Positions 25,019-34,225 of a stretch of 64,000 bases of DNA are shown one piece after another (within the stretch, counting starts at the first letter, position 1; each line of letters starts with the position of its first letter). Below the pieces are notes generated by a model that saw nothing but the letters and a program-made list of their open reading frames with translations, was not told the origin of the DNA and ran no database searches. Made by a program: the position numbers and the translations under genes. Source of the DNA: Aliidiomarina minuta (GTDB taxonomy: Bacteria; Pseudomonadota; Gammaproteobacteria; Enterobacterales; Alteromonadaceae); NCBI RefSeq assembly GCF_003987145.1, contig NZ_PIPL01000001.1, positions 434,001 through 498,000 on the forward strand. Reading direction: 5' to 3'.

Positions 25019-26479
25019 ATGTTGCGTAATGCTTCTATTTTGACAGCAAAGGGAGTGTTGCTAGCACTGTCTTTCGTTGTTACTACCCCTTTTATTATTG
25101 CGTCTAACGCACAAGCCCAGGAAGTCGAATTAGCTTCTGTTAATCAATCATCTGAAATACAGCCAAATGCGAGCGTTAGTTTGTTTGCTGACCCTGAATT
25201 CAGAGCCCAGCGTCCTGCTCTTGAACGTATGGTTCGTACCAGCATTAATACACTTGAGGGAGTGCAAAGTGCAACGGGCGCTATTGCTTCAGGTGAAGGT
25301 GAAGATGCTTTACAGGACGTTCTTAACGAAGCTGCTGGTCGCGGACTGGATTATGTGGCAGTAGTTCAGATTGCTAACGCGCGCGAGCGCTGGTTCAGCA
25401 CGGATTATCGTGCCGATTTTAACCTTTACAATACAGAAAGCGGTCAGTCGACGCTGTCCTGGGGGAAAACTTACGAGCGTCAGAATGACTTTCGCACTTT
25501 TATCGCTTTGCTAAGCTATGACCTACCGATTGAACTGCAACGTGAGTATCAGCAAATAGCCCAGGTGATTCATGTCAGTGGCCGTGAAGTGCAATTAGAC
25601 TTTACCTCGGAAAGTGGTTTAGAACGGGGTGATGTTTTACGTGTTTTTCGTGAAGGGCGGGAAATTAAAGACGAAAATGACGTAACTTTTGGTAAGTTGC
25701 AGGAAACCACAGGGGTTCTGCGTGTCTTATCAGTGCACCCGTTTTACACGACAGCGGAAGTGCTGATTGGCGGTATTGCTATTGAATATGGCCAGTATGC
25801 AGAGCGTCTTGATGCTGAACAGGCTGAAACCTATCAGGGTGAAGTGCTCACTGTCTATGATGATCAGGTCGCTATCAGCATAGGCAGTAGTGTGGGTGTT
25901 CAGCCTGGCTCCTATTACGCGGTATACCAGAATGTGGTGGAATTCGGTGATAATGCATCGTTCCGCGAGCAAGTGGGTTCAATTATCGTGAGTGATGTCT
26001 ATGAAGGGCATGCAACTGGCCGTTTCACGCTTTCAAATCATCGTAATCTGTCACGTCTGATGGTAAATGAAGGTGCCATTGTTGAAGAAATCGATGCTCC
26101 ATGGAGCAACGCCTTTATGGCCGGTGTAGGCAGCTACAACCTGCTCGACAGTGATGGCCAAACGAATGGTCGTTTGTCTTATGTAATGCCAACTCATACA
26201 GGCATTGCCTATCGAGCTCACCTTGGTTATGGCGACGACGGTATGGCGGGTATTGGTATTCAAAGCAGCATTGGTTACAGCCCCAACTTCCATGCCGGCC
26301 TTGATGTGCTTTATTTCGAGGGCGATGGCGCTGGTGCTAATATGCTGTTGTCAGTTGAACCACCATTAAGCATGGGACCGATTCAACCAGTACTGGAAGT
26401 AGGATACATCGTGGGTACTGACCACTACGATGGTCTTAATATTAATCTGGGTCTGCGCTTCAGTTTCGATTTATTCTAA
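25019..26479 (+). CDS. FlgT-like periplasmic/outer-membrane protein
   Basis: 486 residues; the ATG at 25019 has GGAG 6 bp upstream and gives a clean Sec signal peptide (residues 1-34, ending NAQAQ). The middle has two domains with VQLDFTSESGLERGDVLRVF and AISIGSSVGVQPGSYYAVYQ, similar to the C-terminal domains of flagellar FlgT and related SH3-like repeats. The final ~120 residues alternate like a small outer-membrane beta structure and end in Phe (LRFSFDLF). It stands alone, not in a flagellar operon, so the flagellar assignment is doubtful. Followed by a strong terminator. Confidence 0.6.
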   Translation: MLRNASILTAKGVLLALSFVVTTPFIIASNAQAQEVELASVNQSSEIQPNASVSLFADPEFRAQRPALERMVRTSINTLEGVQSATGAIASGEGEDALQDVLNEAAGRGLDYVAVVQIANARERWFSTDYRADFNLYNTESGQSTLSWGKTYERQNDFRTFIALLSYDLPIELQREYQQIAQVIHVSGREVQLDFTSESGLERGDVLRVFREGREIKDENDVTFGKLQETTGVLRVLSVHPFYTTAEVLIGGIAIEYGQYAERLDAEQAETYQGEVLTVYDDQVAISIGSSVGVQPGSYYAVYQNVVEFGDNASFREQVGSIIVSDVYEGHATGRFTLSNHRNLSRLMVNEGAIVEEIDAPWSNAFMAGVGSYNLLDSDGQTNGRLSYVMPTHTGIAYRAHLGYGDDGMAGIGIQSSIGYSPNFHAGLDVLYFEGDGAGANMLLSVEPPLSMGPIQPVLEVGYIVGTDHYDGLNINLGLRFSFDLF

Positions 26480-26500
26480 ACTAACTGGTGAATTAGTAAG

Positions 26501-26535
26501 AAAGCCCGTAACTGGATAGTTACGGGCTTTTTTTA
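26501..26535 (+). terminator. Intrinsic terminator after the FlgT-like gene
   Basis: 13-bp perfect stem AAAGCCCGTAACT/AGTTACGGGCTTT with a GGAT loop, then a T-run. Confidence 0.93.
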
Positions 26536-26607
26536 TTATTACGACAGAAGCTCAACAGTCATGTTAATGAGAAGAAATTTTTGCATTATCTTTCTGAATT
26601 AAAAAAC

Positions 26608-26635
26608 TGATACAAATACAGGTTATTTTCGTATT
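26608..26635 (+). promoter_or_regulatory. Candidate ECF (ChrR-controlled) promoter of the FeS photolyase
   Basis: TGATAC (26608-26613), 16 bp, CGTATT (26630-26635), ending 31 bp before the start codon. The same layout and spacing occurs upstream of rpoE, the LON gene and the phr operon in this window, matching the TGATCC-type -35 known for RpoE-ChrR targets. Assignment is inference from motif sharing. Confidence 0.6.
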
Positions 26636-26666
26636 CAGCTATTCGACAGAGTTTACCAGGGCAGGT

Positions 26667-28190
26667 ATGAAAGAGGTTCGATTAATCCTGGGCGATCAGT
26701 TAAATGCCCGTCATAGTTGGCTTAAAGAGCCTGATGAACAGGTTCTTTTTGTGATGGCAGAAATGCGCCAGGAAACGGACTATGTGGTTCATCATGTGCA
26801 AAAGCTGCTGGCTTTTTTTGCTGCTATGCGCAAATTTGCCGAAGCACTGCAATCCGCTGGCCATCGAGTGCGTTATTTCACCCTGGACGAATCCGCAGAC
26901 TACGCGGATTTACCTGAATTGTTACGCGCCACTCTGAATGATGAACAGGCTACTTCCTTTGCTTATCAGGCGCCGGATGAATATCGGCTGGACCAACAGT
27001 TAGCCAGTTTTTGCGAAAGTCTGAAGATATCTACCCACATGGACGATACCGAACATTTCCTGACAGCCCGCAGCGGCTGGCAGGATTATCCCAATTCCCG
27101 GATGGAGTTTTTTTATCGGGCTTTGCGTAAAACTTATAAAGTATTGCTGGATGATGACGGCAAGCCGTTAGGTGAGCGCTGGAACTTTGATCAGGAAAAT
27201 CGTGAATCCTTGCCAAAGGATAAGTCCTGGCCAGAGCCGCTGACGTTTAGCGAAGATGTCAGCGAGCTGCTGGCTATGATAAAACATCACGACATTAAGT
27301 TTATGGGCGAGGTCGATGCGAAGGCTTTCTTATGGCCGACGACACGCAAACAGGCCAGGGAGCTGCTTAGCTTCTTCTTAGAGCATTGCCTGGTCGATTT
27401 TGGCCGTTATCAGGATGCGATGACAGATTCAGGCTGGAGTTTGTTTCACAGTCGCTTATCTTTTTGCCTGAACAGCAAAATGCTGCACCCCCTGGAAGTT
27501 ATTCGCGCGGTTGAGAAGCATTGGCAAGAGCATCAAGACACTATCAATCTGGCTCAGGTCGAAGGTTTTATTCGGCAGGTGCTCGGGTGGCGCGAGTATG
27601 TAAGGGCGATTTACTGGCAACATATGCCTGAATATGCGACGCATAACGCATTAAAAGCCGAGCGACCTCTGCCGGATTATTACTGGACCGGGGACACTCA
27701 AATGGCTTGTATGAGTCACAGCATCAAACAGTCTTTAACCTATGCCTATGCGCATCACATTCAGCGGTTAATGGTAACCGGTAATTTTGCACTTCTGGCT
27801 GGGGTGCATCCGGATGCGGTAGACGCCTGGTATCTGGGTATCTATATAGATGCCATTGAATGGGTGGAAATGCCGAATACGCGAGGCATGAGCCAGTTCG
27901 CTGACGGAGGCATTATTGCCAGCAAACCCTATGTCTCATCCGGGCAATACCTGCGCAAAATGAGCAACTACTGTAAAGGCTGTGGCTATGATGTGAAACA
28001 AAAAACTGGCGAGGGCAGTTGCCCCTTTAACAGCCTCTATTGGCATTTTCTGCATCGTCATCGCGCACAGTTTGCCAATAACCACCGCATGAAAATGATG
28101 TACGCCAATTGGGATCGTCAGGATGCTAGTCAGCGCGAAGCGATACTGGCCACTGCTGATCAATATCTGAAGAGTTTGAATGAGTTATAA
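26667..28190 (+). CDS. Cryptochrome/photolyase-related protein, FeS-BCP/(6-4) type
   Basis: 507 residues, full length for the deoxyribodipyrimidine photolyase-related family: Rossmann-like N terminus (KEVRLILGDQLNARHSWL), FAD-binding helical domain with LGWREYVRAIYWQHMPEY and the HHIQRLMVTGNFALLAG region, and a C-terminal Cys set (YCKGCGYD...GSCPFN) that with an upstream Cys ligates a [4Fe-4S] cluster. Members repair (6-4) photoproducts or act as light sensors, with DMRL as antenna. It is a second photolyase in addition to the class I enzyme at 52680. A likely ECF promoter precedes it, linking it to the singlet-oxygen regulon. Confidence 0.95.
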   Translation: MKEVRLILGDQLNARHSWLKEPDEQVLFVMAEMRQETDYVVHHVQKLLAFFAAMRKFAEALQSAGHRVRYFTLDESADYADLPELLRATLNDEQATSFAYQAPDEYRLDQQLASFCESLKISTHMDDTEHFLTARSGWQDYPNSRMEFFYRALRKTYKVLLDDDGKPLGERWNFDQENRESLPKDKSWPEPLTFSEDVSELLAMIKHHDIKFMGEVDAKAFLWPTTRKQARELLSFFLEHCLVDFGRYQDAMTDSGWSLFHSRLSFCLNSKMLHPLEVIRAVEKHWQEHQDTINLAQVEGFIRQVLGWREYVRAIYWQHMPEYATHNALKAERPLPDYYWTGDTQMACMSHSIKQSLTYAYAHHIQRLMVTGNFALLAGVHPDAVDAWYLGIYIDAIEWVEMPNTRGMSQFADGGIIASKPYVSSGQYLRKMSNYCKGCGYDVKQKTGEGSCPFNSLYWHFLHRHRAQFANNHRMKMMYANWDRQDASQREAILATADQYLKSLNEL

Positions 28191-28295
28191 AAGCGGTGCT
28201 CTTGCCCGGGGGAATAGTGAAAGCGTGCCGCATCCGGTGGATGCATATATCGCTGGTTGAGTCATTATGCGCAGCGTCATCATAGCTCAGCCCTG

Positions 28296-29129
28296 TTAAT
28301 TCAGAAAAGTTTCGCACACGACTTTATTGTTCTTGATAGTGGTAAAGGTGTTGTTTTCAATCGATTGCCATTTAGCATTGATGTCATCCAACGGTTCTGA
28401 GACAACTATGGTACAACCGTTAGGAATGTCGGGCACTTTTCCTTTGTTGAAGTCTTTCATGCAGGCTGCATCCGTTGAATAGAACTGTGTCATGGGGGCT
28501 TCGTTATGAGAGAATCTGAGTGCATACAGAGTGTCACCATCTGAAATAGCAAAAGATAGATTTACTGCACCATCCTCGTCAAAGGGTACCAAAGTGTCGA
28601 GTACTTTTTCTACAGTCCGCTGCAAGGCTAGTTTGGGCTTGTCCATAAGGCCGTAGGTGATGGCAAGTAAGAAAAGTGTCTCACTGTCGGTATTACCATG
28701 GAGGCAGGGAAAGAGTTCAGGGGCGATAGCCATTTGTAACTCCCGGCGTACTTTGGCAAAGTGACTAACCTGCCCGTTGTGCTGGAACAACCAGTTTTTG
28801 TAACTAAAGGGGTGGCAGTTAGTGCGCTGAATATCACCGGTTGTGGAGGCTCGGACATGAGCCATGAAAGTGCGCGCCTGAATATGATGGCACAGATTCG
28901 CAAGGTTTTTATCATGCCAGGCTGGAATTTCGTCTTTGAAAACGCCAGGGACTTTACGTTGATCATACCACCCAATGCCGAAACCATCTCCGTTTGTGGA
29001 AAGTAGTTGCCCCGCATTATTGAAGTTCAATCTACTATTCAGGCTTTGTTGAACCAGCGAGTGGTCTGGTTGAGTTATCAAGGTATCCAGGTAAATTGGA
29101 TCTCCGGTATATGCAAGCCAGCGACACAT
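28296..29129 (-). CDS. Class II glutamine amidotransferase (YafJ-like)
   Basis: 277 residues starting MCRWLAYTG with the N-terminal nucleophile Cys2. Ntn-hydrolase fold features: NGDGFGIGWYD, the RTFMAHVRASTTGD Arg-Ala-Thr segment and CHPFSYKNWLFQHNGQVS glutamine-binding loop. This would release ammonia from glutamine for a partner synthetase. It begins 2 bp after the stop of the RimK-like gene, so the two are one transcription unit. Such stand-alone amidotransferases lack a known acceptor; pairing with an ATP-grasp ligase suggests amidation of a peptide or amino acid. Confidence 0.92.
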   Translation of the reverse strand: MCRWLAYTGDPIYLDTLITQPDHSLVQQSLNSRLNFNNAGQLLSTNGDGFGIGWYDQRKVPGVFKDEIPAWHDKNLANLCHHIQARTFMAHVRASTTGDIQRTNCHPFSYKNWLFQHNGQVSHFAKVRRELQMAIAPELFPCLHGNTDSETLFLLAITYGLMDKPKLALQRTVEKVLDTLVPFDEDGAVNLSFAISDGDTLYALRFSHNEAPMTQFYSTDAACMKDFNKGKVPDIPNGCTIVVSEPLDDINAKWQSIENNTFTTIKNNKVVCETFLN

Positions 29130-29131
29130 AG

Positions 29132-30067
29132 TTATTCCTCTGTTGTTGATGAACAGAGTTGCAGCAGTCGGTGGTTGGCGTAAAAAGGCTGGGTTTGTTG
29201 AACTGTAAAGTCAATAATAGCGCCAGCAACATCGATGCCAGTGACACACTCTATTCCCTGCTCACCAGTAAAGTCTGGAGAAACATTAATTTCCAGTAGC
29301 ATAGGTCCTTCCTTGCTGCGGATCAAATCGACCCCCGCGACGTTAATCCCAATTGCTTGAGTAGCTGCGATTACTATTTCCTCTTCATCGGTGGTCAACG
29401 CACAGGGTGATGCCACAGCGCCAAGTGAAACATTGGCACGGAAATCACCATCAGGCGAGTGACGCTCCATGGCTGCGATTACTCTACCGTTCACGACAAA
29501 GGCACGTACGTCAGTGCCCTTGGATTCACTGATAAAACTCTGAATAACATAATCGGCGTGGAAGCGGTCAAATGTGTGTACCAGATTGTCCAGTTCTTTA
29601 AAGGTATTGGCCACAAAAATGCCCACACCTTCAGTGCTATCAATAAGCTTCACTACTACGGGCATGCCTGTATGTTCCGTAAGTTGGCGGAATTCTTCAG
29701 GTTTGCAGGAAATACAAGTGGTCGGAAAAGGTAGCCCCTGGGCGAGTAGGTACTGTAGACACTTTAATTTATCGCGGCCCAGACGCAGCGCGTCCGGCGT
29801 TTCACTTACATAAGTATGGCAGCAAATAAACTGTTGTATAAGGTTTATTCCGTAGTCTGAGTAGCCAACATTCAGCCGCGGAATCACCACGTCAAAGGTA
29901 GCGGAAATGTCTTTATCTGCCGCATAAATTCTGGGCTGATCTTGCCTGAGCGCGAGGCTAACATTACGCATGTTGTGGATGCAGGCCTTATGGCCTCGAG
30001 CTATCGCTGCTTCAACCAGCCTTTGATCATCGTTAACTTGATCGGTCGATAAAATGCAGATATTCAT
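29132..30067 (-). CDS. RimK-like ATP-grasp ligase
   Basis: 311 residues; the start at 30067 is preceded by AAGGAAGG. ATP-grasp fold with KLIDSTEGVGIFVAN (ATP-binding loop), the VIQSFISESKGTDVRAFVV region, ERHSPDGDFRANVSLG, and Mg-binding Glu-Asn in MLLEINVSPDF. RimK adds glutamate to ribosomal protein S6 and makes poly-glutamate; close relatives ligate amino acids in other pathways. It sits between a class II amidotransferase (2 bp downstream) and a divergent asparagine-synthase-like amidotransferase, which points to a small-molecule peptide pathway rather than S6 modification. Not certain. Confidence 0.9.
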   Translation of the reverse strand: MNICILSTDQVNDDQRLVEAAIARGHKACIHNMRNVSLALRQDQPRIYAADKDISATFDVVIPRLNVGYSDYGINLIQQFICCHTYVSETPDALRLGRDKLKCLQYLLAQGLPFPTTCISCKPEEFRQLTEHTGMPVVVKLIDSTEGVGIFVANTFKELDNLVHTFDRFHADYVIQSFISESKGTDVRAFVVNGRVIAAMERHSPDGDFRANVSLGAVASPCALTTDEEEIVIAATQAIGINVAGVDLIRSKEGPMLLEINVSPDFTGEQGIECVTGIDVAGAIIDFTVQQTQPFYANHRLLQLCSSTTEE

Positions 30068-30323
30068 GGCTAAATGCCTTCCTTTCAGGTGCATTGTCTT
30101 AACATTCGAGTTCCTTCTCCATACAAACTACCAGGACCTCAGAGACTTTAACCATAAGCCCTAGCCTGCAACTAACGCCAAACTAATTAACGTAAAAAAT
30201 AAGCAAATACCCATTCAACCTCTTTACATTGTAAAAATATCGAAAGTCTGTGGATTTATGCCTGATTTACTCAACACTTCAGAAGTGTCGGCATGAAATT
30301 TAAACAGGGAAATCAGGAGTAAT

Positions 30324-32102
30324 ATGTGTGGCATCGTGGGAGAAATTCGTTTTAGAGGTGAGACTAAGGCCCATAGGGTAGAAGATATGCTTAAGGCTCT
30401 GTCACCCCGCGGGCCTGATGGTAAAGGCATATTCAGTACAAAAAAAGTTACCTTTGGTCATCGCCGTCTAAGTGTGATTGACCTGAGTTCTCAGGGCAGT
30501 CAGCCTATGCACGATGCTAAGCTTGGTTTAACCTTGATTTTTAACGGATGTATTTATAATTACCGCAAACTGCGGGGAGAGCTGCAAGGGTTAGGTTACG
30601 AATTTTTCTCTACCAGTGATAGTGAGGTTATCTTAAAGGCTTTTCATAAATGGGGAGAAGACTGCCTTAAAAAACTTACCGGAATGTTTGCCTTCGCTGT
30701 GCTGGAACGGGACAGCGGTGACATATTTTTAGCCCGGGATCGATTGGGCATTAAGCCGCTCTATTTCCACCATAATGACCATGGCTTCTGGTTTGCCTCA
30801 ACATTACCTGCGTTACTTAAATGTGACTTTGTTCCGACCCTGGTCAACCCGGTTGCCCTCCATCAATACATGTCTTTTCGCACGATTGTCGAAGACCAGA
30901 CCTTGTTCCGCTACGTCTATAAACTTAAGGCCGGGCATTGGATGAAGATTAGCGCAGAGGGTGAAACGCAAATACATGCGTACTGGAATCTTCCGGTAAA
31001 TTCTGGTCCGTCTGACGACAGCGAAGTTGTCTGGAAAGAACGTTTAAAGGAGGCCCTGTATACCAGTATTGAGCGGCGTCTCGAGGCCGATGTACCGGTC
31101 GGGGTCTTATTATCAGGAGGTTTAGACTCTTCGCTGGTGGTAGGCATGCTGGATCAACTTGGGCAAAAGGACATTCATACCTTTTCAATTGGGTTTGAGA
31201 ATATAGGTGAGGAGGAGGGAGATGAGTTCAGATACTCCGATATTATCGCCAGGCAGTACGCGACTGACCATCATAAAATACTTACTCAGCATAATACGTT
31301 ACTAACCCATCTGGAACCATGCATTGCGGCTATGGCGGAACCCATGGTTAGTCATGATGTCATCGGCTTTTATCTACTTTCTAAGGAAGTCAGCAAGTAT
31401 GTGAAAGTAGTTCAAAGTGGGCAGGGTGCAGATGAGGTATTTGGTGGCTACCACTGGTATCCGCCAATGACCGAAGCGGATGAAAACAGCGCTGCGAAAG
31501 TGTATGCACAGCATTACTTTTCATGGGCAGAAGAGGATTTAAAGCAAGTCCTTGCTCCAGCGTATCGTGATGCTGCCTATGGTATGGACTATGTTCGTGA
31601 GTATTTCTCGGCCTGTAAGGCTGAGTTACCTATCGATAAAGCATTGCACCTGGATGTCGCCTCGATGGTGGTCGATGACCCGGTCAAGCGATTAGACAAT
31701 ATGTCCATGGCATTTGGGTTAGAAGCCAGAGTGCCCTTTCTTGACCACGATTTAGTAGAGCTTGCGTCCCAAATCCCCTACGAACTGAAGATTAAAGACG
31801 GGGGGAAGTACCTTCTGAAGGAGGTAGCACGCGATATTATCCCGCATGAAGTTATTGATCGTCCGAAAGGTTACTTTCCGGTTCCCGCCCTGCGTAATAT
31901 GCGCGGCCCCTATTTAACGCTTGCTCGCCACGTCTTTAGTAAGCCGCATGCTCGTCAGCGTGGTTTATTTGATATGCAATATATCGACCAAATGCTGGAT
32001 AGTCCTGAGGACTTCCGGGGGCCGTTTGGTTCAAAGTTGTGGCAGGTAACTTTGCTCGAAATGTGGCTGACTCAGCACAACATCGCGTTGAGCCATGGCT
32101 GA
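30324..32102 (+). CDS. Asparagine synthase-family amidotransferase (NAGGN-type candidate)
   Basis: 592 residues. N-terminal class II GATase domain (MCGIVGEIRF, Cys2; RGPDG; RLSVIDLS; FNGCIYNYR) and C-terminal asparagine-synthase ATP-pyrophosphatase (LLSGGLDSSLVVGML, the PP-loop). The GQGADEVFGGYHWYPPM stretch and length match the amidotransferase of the N-acetylglutaminylglutamine amide (osmolyte) locus better than ordinary AsnB. In that pathway it works with a GNAT/ATP-grasp enzyme, not found here; a RimK-like ligase and a second GATase are divergent at 256 bp. It is followed 34 bp later by a SDR gene with its own ribosome site. Confidence 0.88.
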   Translation: MCGIVGEIRFRGETKAHRVEDMLKALSPRGPDGKGIFSTKKVTFGHRRLSVIDLSSQGSQPMHDAKLGLTLIFNGCIYNYRKLRGELQGLGYEFFSTSDSEVILKAFHKWGEDCLKKLTGMFAFAVLERDSGDIFLARDRLGIKPLYFHHNDHGFWFASTLPALLKCDFVPTLVNPVALHQYMSFRTIVEDQTLFRYVYKLKAGHWMKISAEGETQIHAYWNLPVNSGPSDDSEVVWKERLKEALYTSIERRLEADVPVGVLLSGGLDSSLVVGMLDQLGQKDIHTFSIGFENIGEEEGDEFRYSDIIARQYATDHHKILTQHNTLLTHLEPCIAAMAEPMVSHDVIGFYLLSKEVSKYVKVVQSGQGADEVFGGYHWYPPMTEADENSAAKVYAQHYFSWAEEDLKQVLAPAYRDAAYGMDYVREYFSACKAELPIDKALHLDVASMVVDDPVKRLDNMSMAFGLEARVPFLDHDLVELASQIPYELKIKDGGKYLLKEVARDIIPHEVIDRPKGYFPVPALRNMRGPYLTLARHVFSKPHARQRGLFDMQYIDQMLDSPEDFRGPFGSKLWQVTLLEMWLTQHNIALSHG

Positions 32103-32136
32103 TTCCTGGCTCAACCTGGAAACTGAAGGAGGTATT

Positions 32137-33189
32137 ATGAATAAGCATCGTTATAAAAAACTCTCTGAGCAGGTAGTTGTTATTACCGGTGCGTCATCAG
32201 GGATAGGATTGTGTACGGCAAAAAAAGCGGTGGAACAAGGTGCGAAAGTAGTGCTGGCAGCGCGTAATGAGGACGCGCTCAAAGAAATTTGTGACGAGCT
32301 CAATGAGGAGGGCACAAACGCCGTATATGTAGCCGCTGACGTTGGTGACGAAGAAGATGTCCAGGCTATCGCTGACAAAGCTATCGAGACCTTTGGCGGC
32401 TTTGATACCTGGATAAACAATGCCGGTGTGGTCGTCTATTCTGAGCTTGAAGATCTGCCAATGAAAGACCACCAACGCATTTTTCAGACGAATTACTGGG
32501 GCGTGGTTTACGGATCACAAGCCGCTCAAAACCATTTTAAGCAGCGTGATGGTGGCGGTGTGATTATTAATGTAGGTTCCATTAATTCGCAAATGCCGGT
32601 GCCTATTCTAGGTGCATACTCAGCTAGTAAAGCTGCAGTCAAGGCATACTCAGATGTTATGCGAATGGAGCTGTCTCACGAAAAAGCTCCTGTAGCAGTT
32701 ACCGTAGTGATGCCCTCGGGGATTTCCACCCCAATTTCTGCGCACGGGAAGACCCATACCGGTGATGAGGGAAAAGTGATGCCACCTCTGTACGATCCCA
32801 ACCTGGTGGCGGACGCCATTCTCACCGCCGCGCAGAAAAAGGTTCGCGATGTAACTATAGGTGAAGCCGGGAAAGCAAACGTTATGGCTTGGGCTGCCTT
32901 TCCTTCCGCTATGGGTAAGTTTCTCGGTTTTGCTTTACCCAAAGCCCAATCTACGGGCGATCCGCCGACGGAAGGGGACAATCTTCATACCCCAGATAAA
33001 GACGGTGATATTTATTTAGGCGGTGAGCGTCATGGTATTCCCGTGAGCCCATATACAAAGGCACGGCTGCATCCAGGTATAACTTTCGGCTTAGGTGTTG
33101 CTGTTGCAACTGGGATTGTTGTATGTGCTGCGAAAAAACGCAATCTCTTTAAAAGAGAGAAGCGACATTGGACAAAACGTTTTAAGTAA
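32137..33189 (+). CDS. SDR oxidoreductase with C-terminal membrane helix
   Basis: 350 residues; the ATG at 32137 follows AAGGAGG, whereas the open frame from 32095 overlaps asnB-like coding. Rossmann motif TGASSGIG (~19-26), NNAG, catalytic Ser in NVGSIN and Tyr-x-x-x-Lys in AYSASKAAV, so it is an active-type classical SDR. About 90 residues are added after the fold, ending in a hydrophobic helix and basic tail (ITFGLGVAVATGIVVCAAKK). Such fusions occur in stress-induced clusters; substrate unknown. Co-directional with the upstream amidotransferase and the downstream CBS gene. Confidence 0.9.
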   Translation: MNKHRYKKLSEQVVVITGASSGIGLCTAKKAVEQGAKVVLAARNEDALKEICDELNEEGTNAVYVAADVGDEEDVQAIADKAIETFGGFDTWINNAGVVVYSELEDLPMKDHQRIFQTNYWGVVYGSQAAQNHFKQRDGGGVIINVGSINSQMPVPILGAYSASKAAVKAYSDVMRMELSHEKAPVAVTVVMPSGISTPISAHGKTHTGDEGKVMPPLYDPNLVADAILTAAQKKVRDVTIGEAGKANVMAWAAFPSAMGKFLGFALPKAQSTGDPPTEGDNLHTPDKDGDIYLGGERHGIPVSPYTKARLHPGITFGLGVAVATGIVVCAAKKRNLFKREKRHWTKRFK

Positions 33190-33263
33190 TTTTAAAGGCA
33201 ATGCAGGGAGCACTCATAAGTTGTAGCTAACTGCTAAATGAAACACTAAATGGAGGAAACATT

Positions 33264-33686
33264 ATGCAAGTTAAAGAAGTTATGACTTCACGCCCGCATT
33301 ATCTAGGTGAGGATGCCACGATCCGCGAAGTAGCGGAAGCTATGCGTACCAATTCATCTGGTTTTGAGCCCCTGACGAACAGCGAAAAGGTAGTTGCTGT
33401 AATCACTGATCGGGATCTTGTTATCGAAGGATTGGCATCTGGAGCTGACCTGGACTCGCCAGCTAAATCAGTGGCCAGCACGAAGGTGTTGTATACGTAT
33501 GAAGACAACCCGGTGGAAGATGCTTTAGCGGATATGTCGAAACAGCAGGTGCAGCGCCTGCTTGTCCTGGATAACGCGGATAACAAGCAACTGGTGGGTA
33601 TTGTTACTATCGGTGACATTGCTGAAAAATGTACAGATGAGAGTCTGTTTAACCATTTTGTTTCAGCTATTCAATTCTATCATTGA
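33264..33686 (+). CDS. CBS-pair domain protein
   Basis: 140 residues consisting of a single Bateman module: CBS1 from MQVKEVMTSRPHYLGEDATI to the VVAVITDRDLVIEG signature, CBS2 from SPAKSVASTKVLYTYEDNPV to LVGIVTIGDIAEKC. CBS pairs bind adenosyl nucleotides; stand-alone ones are common in general-stress clusters. GGAGG ribosome site. A hairpin follows before the next gene. Confidence 0.93.
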   Translation: MQVKEVMTSRPHYLGEDATIREVAEAMRTNSSGFEPLTNSEKVVAVITDRDLVIEGLASGADLDSPAKSVASTKVLYTYEDNPVEDALADMSKQQVQRLLVLDNADNKQLVGIVTIGDIAEKCTDESLFNHFVSAIQFYH

Positions 33687-33707
33687 GTTAAGGCTAGATA
33701 TCTGGCG

Positions 33708-33732
33708 ATGCCCACTTTATCAAAGTGGGCAT
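33708..33732 (+). terminator. Hairpin between CBS and DUF2383 genes
   Basis: 11-bp perfect stem ATGCCCACTTT/AAAGTGGGCAT with an ATC loop. No strong T-run follows, and the next ribosome site is 7 bp downstream, so it may be an attenuator or RNA-stability element rather than a full terminator. Confidence 0.55.
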
Positions 33733-33748
33733 TTACAAGGAGTTTGTT

Positions 33749-34171
33749 ATGGAACTCAGCAATCCAATTAATAATCAGCATATGATTGACGGTTTGAATG
33801 AGGTTCTTGTCGCTAGCTTTAACGCACAGCATCACTGTGGAGCTGTATTAAAAAAGAGCTCAGATAAGAAGGTAAGGCGTGTTATCAAAGAGCTGATTAA
33901 CGCGCATGATAACCATATCGAGCTACTGAGTGATGCGATTAGATACCTGGGTGGAGCGCCTCGAACTGTGTCGGATTTACTGCCATTCGGTAAATTAAAA
34001 ACGATTTTTTTCCCATACAGGAACTTACGACAACAGGAAGAAAACCTGATTGAACTATGTAATCAAAAAATTAAATATCTGGCGGGTAGTTCTGAGGCAA
34101 CTATAAAACTGAATTTAGTTAAAGATGACATTGCTGCGTGCCTGTATATGACTGAAGCTGTCAAAGATTAG
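33749..34171 (+). CDS. PA2169-like four-helix-bundle protein (DUF2383)
   Basis: 140 residues; the ATG at 33749 follows AAGGAG. Ferritin-like helical bundle: IDGLNEVLVASFNAQHHCG (His-containing helix), KVRRVIKELINAHDNHIELL, and LIELCNQKIKYLAGSSEATI. Family members are found with osmotic and oxidative stress genes. The conserved His and Glu residues could bind metal, not shown. Between a CBS protein and the P450. Confidence 0.85.
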   Translation: MELSNPINNQHMIDGLNEVLVASFNAQHHCGAVLKKSSDKKVRRVIKELINAHDNHIELLSDAIRYLGGAPRTVSDLLPFGKLKTIFFPYRNLRQQEENLIELCNQKIKYLAGSSEATIKLNLVKDDIAACLYMTEAVKD

Positions 34172-34225
34172 TAGGTGTTTTCATTCTGTCATTTGCTTTT
34201 GCATCATTATTTAGGAGAGAACACT

